DNA of 6,401 nt from JAZDLC01 sp043802345 (GTDB lineage Bacteria > Planctomycetota > B15-G4 > JADJEK01). The stretch's first letter is position 1; each line of letters opens with the position of its first letter. Location: positions 1-6,401 of the forward strand of contig JAZDLC010000293.1 of the NCBI GenBank assembly GCA_043802345.1, written 5' to 3'. A program made the position numbers and the translations under genes. The notes under the pieces were generated by a model. It did not search any database and was not told the DNA's origin. It worked only from the letters and a program-made list of their open reading frames with translations. Shown here piece by piece: positions 5,243-6,401 of this stretch.

Positions 5243-6079
5243 ATGACCCCCACAATCCCCCGTACCGCGCAAATCGGCCCTCATCTCCTCGGTGAAGGCC
5301 AGTCTCTGTTCCTGCTTGCCGGCCCCTGCGTGATCGAATCGGAAGCGTGCGTCCTCCGGATCGGGGAGCGGCTGGCCCGGATCGCCGGGTCGACGGGCGT
5401 GCGGATCATCCTCAAGGCGTCGTTCGACAAGGCCAACCGGTCCTCCGCCGCCTCGTTTCGCGGACCGGGCCTCGAGGAGGGGCTGCGGATTCTCGAAAAG
5501 GCGAAGGGCGCGACAGGCTTGCCGATCGTCACCGACATCCATCATCCCGACCAGGCCGAGCCGGTGGCCGAAGTCGCCGACCTGATCCAGATCCCGGCCT
5601 TCCTCTGCCGCCAGACCGACCTGCTGGCCGCCGCGGCCCGGACCGGCAAGGCGGTCAACGTGAAGAAAGGGCAGTTCCTCGCGCCCTGGGACATGAAGAA
5701 CGTGGTCGACAAGGTGCGGACCTTCGGGGGGCGGAATCTCTTCCTCACCGAGCGGGGGGCCTCCTTCGGATACAATAACCTCGTCACCGATTTCCGGGCC
5801 ATTCCGATCATGCAGCGGTTCGGCGCGCCGGTCATCTTCGATGCGACCCACTCCGTTCAACTCCCGGGAGGAGGCGGCACGCGGAGCTCCGGCGAGCGAA
5901 GCATGATTCCGTATCTGGCGTCCGCGGCCATGGCGGTCGGCTGCGACGGGTTCTTCATGGAGGTCCATGACGACCCTGACAACGCCCTCTCGGACGGACC
6001 GAACATGCTTCCGCTGGACGATCTGGAACCGTTGCTCAGGCGGCTTCTGGCCATCCGGGAGGCCGTCGCGGCCACCTGA
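5243..6079 (+). CDS. kdsA: 3-deoxy-8-phosphooctulonate synthase (Kdo-8-P synthase), metal-dependent class
   Basis: Condenses phosphoenolpyruvate with D-arabinose 5-phosphate to Kdo 8-phosphate for the inner core of LPS; cytosolic TIM barrel. Length is 278 aa (family about 280). Motifs: LLAGPCVIES (24-33), LKASFDKANRSS (57-68), FRGPGLEEGL (72-81), DLIQIPAFLCRQTDLLAAA (113-131), NVKKGQFLAPWDMKNVVDK (139-157), TERGASFGYNNL (169-180), FDATHSVQLPGG (199-210). Cys29, His203, Glu240 and Asp251 match the four metal ligands of Aquifex aeolicus KdsA (Cys11, His185, Glu222, Asp233). E. coli's metal-free enzyme has Asn at the Cys position, so this is the metal-dependent class. Residues 98-104 read DIHHPDQ, with His101 where Glu is common (DxHE). 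The frame is open to a TTG at 5195, but ATG 5243 gives the family length. Its ribosome site is poor. No kdsB, kdsD or kdtA gene adjoins it in the window. Confidence 0.95.
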   Translation: MTPTIPRTAQIGPHLLGEGQSLFLLAGPCVIESEACVLRIGERLARIAGSTGVRIILKASFDKANRSSAASFRGPGLEEGLRILEKAKGATGLPIVTDIHHPDQAEPVAEVADLIQIPAFLCRQTDLLAAAARTGKAVNVKKGQFLAPWDMKNVVDKVRTFGGRNLFLTERGASFGYNNLVTDFRAIPIMQRFGAPVIFDATHSVQLPGGGGTRSSGERSMIPYLASAAMAVGCDGFFMEVHDDPDNALSDGPNMLPLDDLEPLLRRLLAIREAVAAT

Positions 6080-6182
6080 AACGACGCCCGCGGCCGCCTC
6101 CAGGCTGGTACGATCGGAGGACGCCACGTCGAATAGACACCGCTCTGGAACGTAGGTGGGTATCACTCTCACCCGGGACCAC

Positions 6183-6401
6183 ATGGAACAGGCCGGACAG
6201 GAAGGAATGGATCCGCCGCGGACGAAGCCCCGGGAGGGTGACGTCACGGACGATACCATCTCCGGGGTCGACGGGGATGAGACCCTGATCTCCGCCGCGT
6301 CCAAGCAGGGACTGGATTCGCGGAAATTCTCCCGGAGCTTTCTGGGAGAGACTCTCGGAGAGTACCGGATCATCGGGGAGATCGGACACGGCTCCATGGG
6401 G
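6183..6401 (+). CDS. Hanks-type Ser/Thr protein kinase, N-terminal fragment cut by window edge
   Basis: The 73 codons before the right edge encode an acidic, Ser/Thr-rich lead (1-52) and the start of a kinase domain: LGEYRIIGEIGHGSMG (58-73). This carries the glycine-rich ATP loop G68-x-G70-x-x-G73, typical of bacterial PknB-like kinases (usually GxGGMG). The catalytic Lys, HRD and DFG motifs lie outside the window, so activity and C-terminal sensor domains cannot be judged. Start choice is uncertain: ATG 6183 has only a weak CGGGAC upstream; GTG 6156, directly after an in-frame TAG, has GGAACG; ATG 6207 follows AGGAAGGA closely. The gene begins 103 bp after kdsA. A TGG-TACGAT extended -10-like sequence at 6106-6114 could serve it, though no -35 is evident. 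The lead contains two similar phospho-acceptor-like spots, DDTIS (23-27) and DETLIS (32-37). Confidence 0.85.
   Translation, partial: MEQAGQEGMDPPRTKPREGDVTDDTISGVDGDETLISAASKQGLDSRKFSRSFLGETLGEYRIIGEIGHGSMG

Noticed and set aside
6080..6182. Terminator after kdsA
   Set aside because: The GC-rich stretch with a GCGGCCGC palindrome could fold, but there is no following T-run.
5228..6397. 389-codon minus-strand open frame, the longest in the window
   Set aside because: It is antisense to kdsA, whose protein is unmistakable, and runs into the kinase start. Its product is low-complexity Gly/Arg/Pro-rich with no recognisable domain, as expected for shadow frames in GC-rich DNA.

Overview
The window is GC-rich and densely coded, with short intergenic gaps and no RNA genes, mobile elements or CRISPR. 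It looks like chromosomal DNA from a diderm, LPS-making bacterium, because it carries kdsA for Kdo synthesis. The metal-dependent class of KdsA, a eukaryote-type FTCD N-terminal module and a Hanks-type kinase would fit a deltaproteobacterium-like, acidobacterial, gemmatimonadotal or 'Candidatus Eisenbacteria'-like lineage. That placement is inference; no marker gene settles it.

Left part (1-2520). A glutamate formimidoyltransferase gene runs off the left edge on the minus strand, downstream of a small PPC/DUF296-domain gene also on the minus strand. A 191-bp divergent spacer separates that pair from a plus-strand 6-phosphogluconolactonase gene (pgl). pgl converges on the next operon with only 18 bp between the stop codons.

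Middle part (2539-5148). A compact minus-strand operon reads SPFH membrane protein -> 55-aa ribbon-helix-helix protein -> TIGR00725-type SLOG/LOG-like Rossmann protein. The last two genes share an ATGA overlap. Divergent from it, across a 233-bp spacer, is a two-gene plus-strand unit: a 110-aa protein I do not recognise, coupled by a TGATG stop/start junction to a 180-aa XRE-family regulator with four cysteine pairs that look like zinc ribbons. The shared spacer holds a 10-bp perfect palindrome beside the SPFH gene, a 10+10-bp A/T-rich inverted repeat in its middle, and a hairpin-forming leader beside the 110-aa gene. These two divergent units, with two potential DNA-binding proteins and candidate operators between them, are the most interesting part of the window.

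Right part (5149-6401). kdsA has a plausible sigma70-type promoter, and its product retains all four metal ligands of the metal-dependent class. Next comes the start of a Ser/Thr protein kinase, cut by the right edge just after its glycine-rich loop. The housekeeping genes (FTCD, pgl, kdsA) belong to unrelated pathways (histidine degradation, pentose phosphate pathway, LPS core) and do not form one functional cluster.
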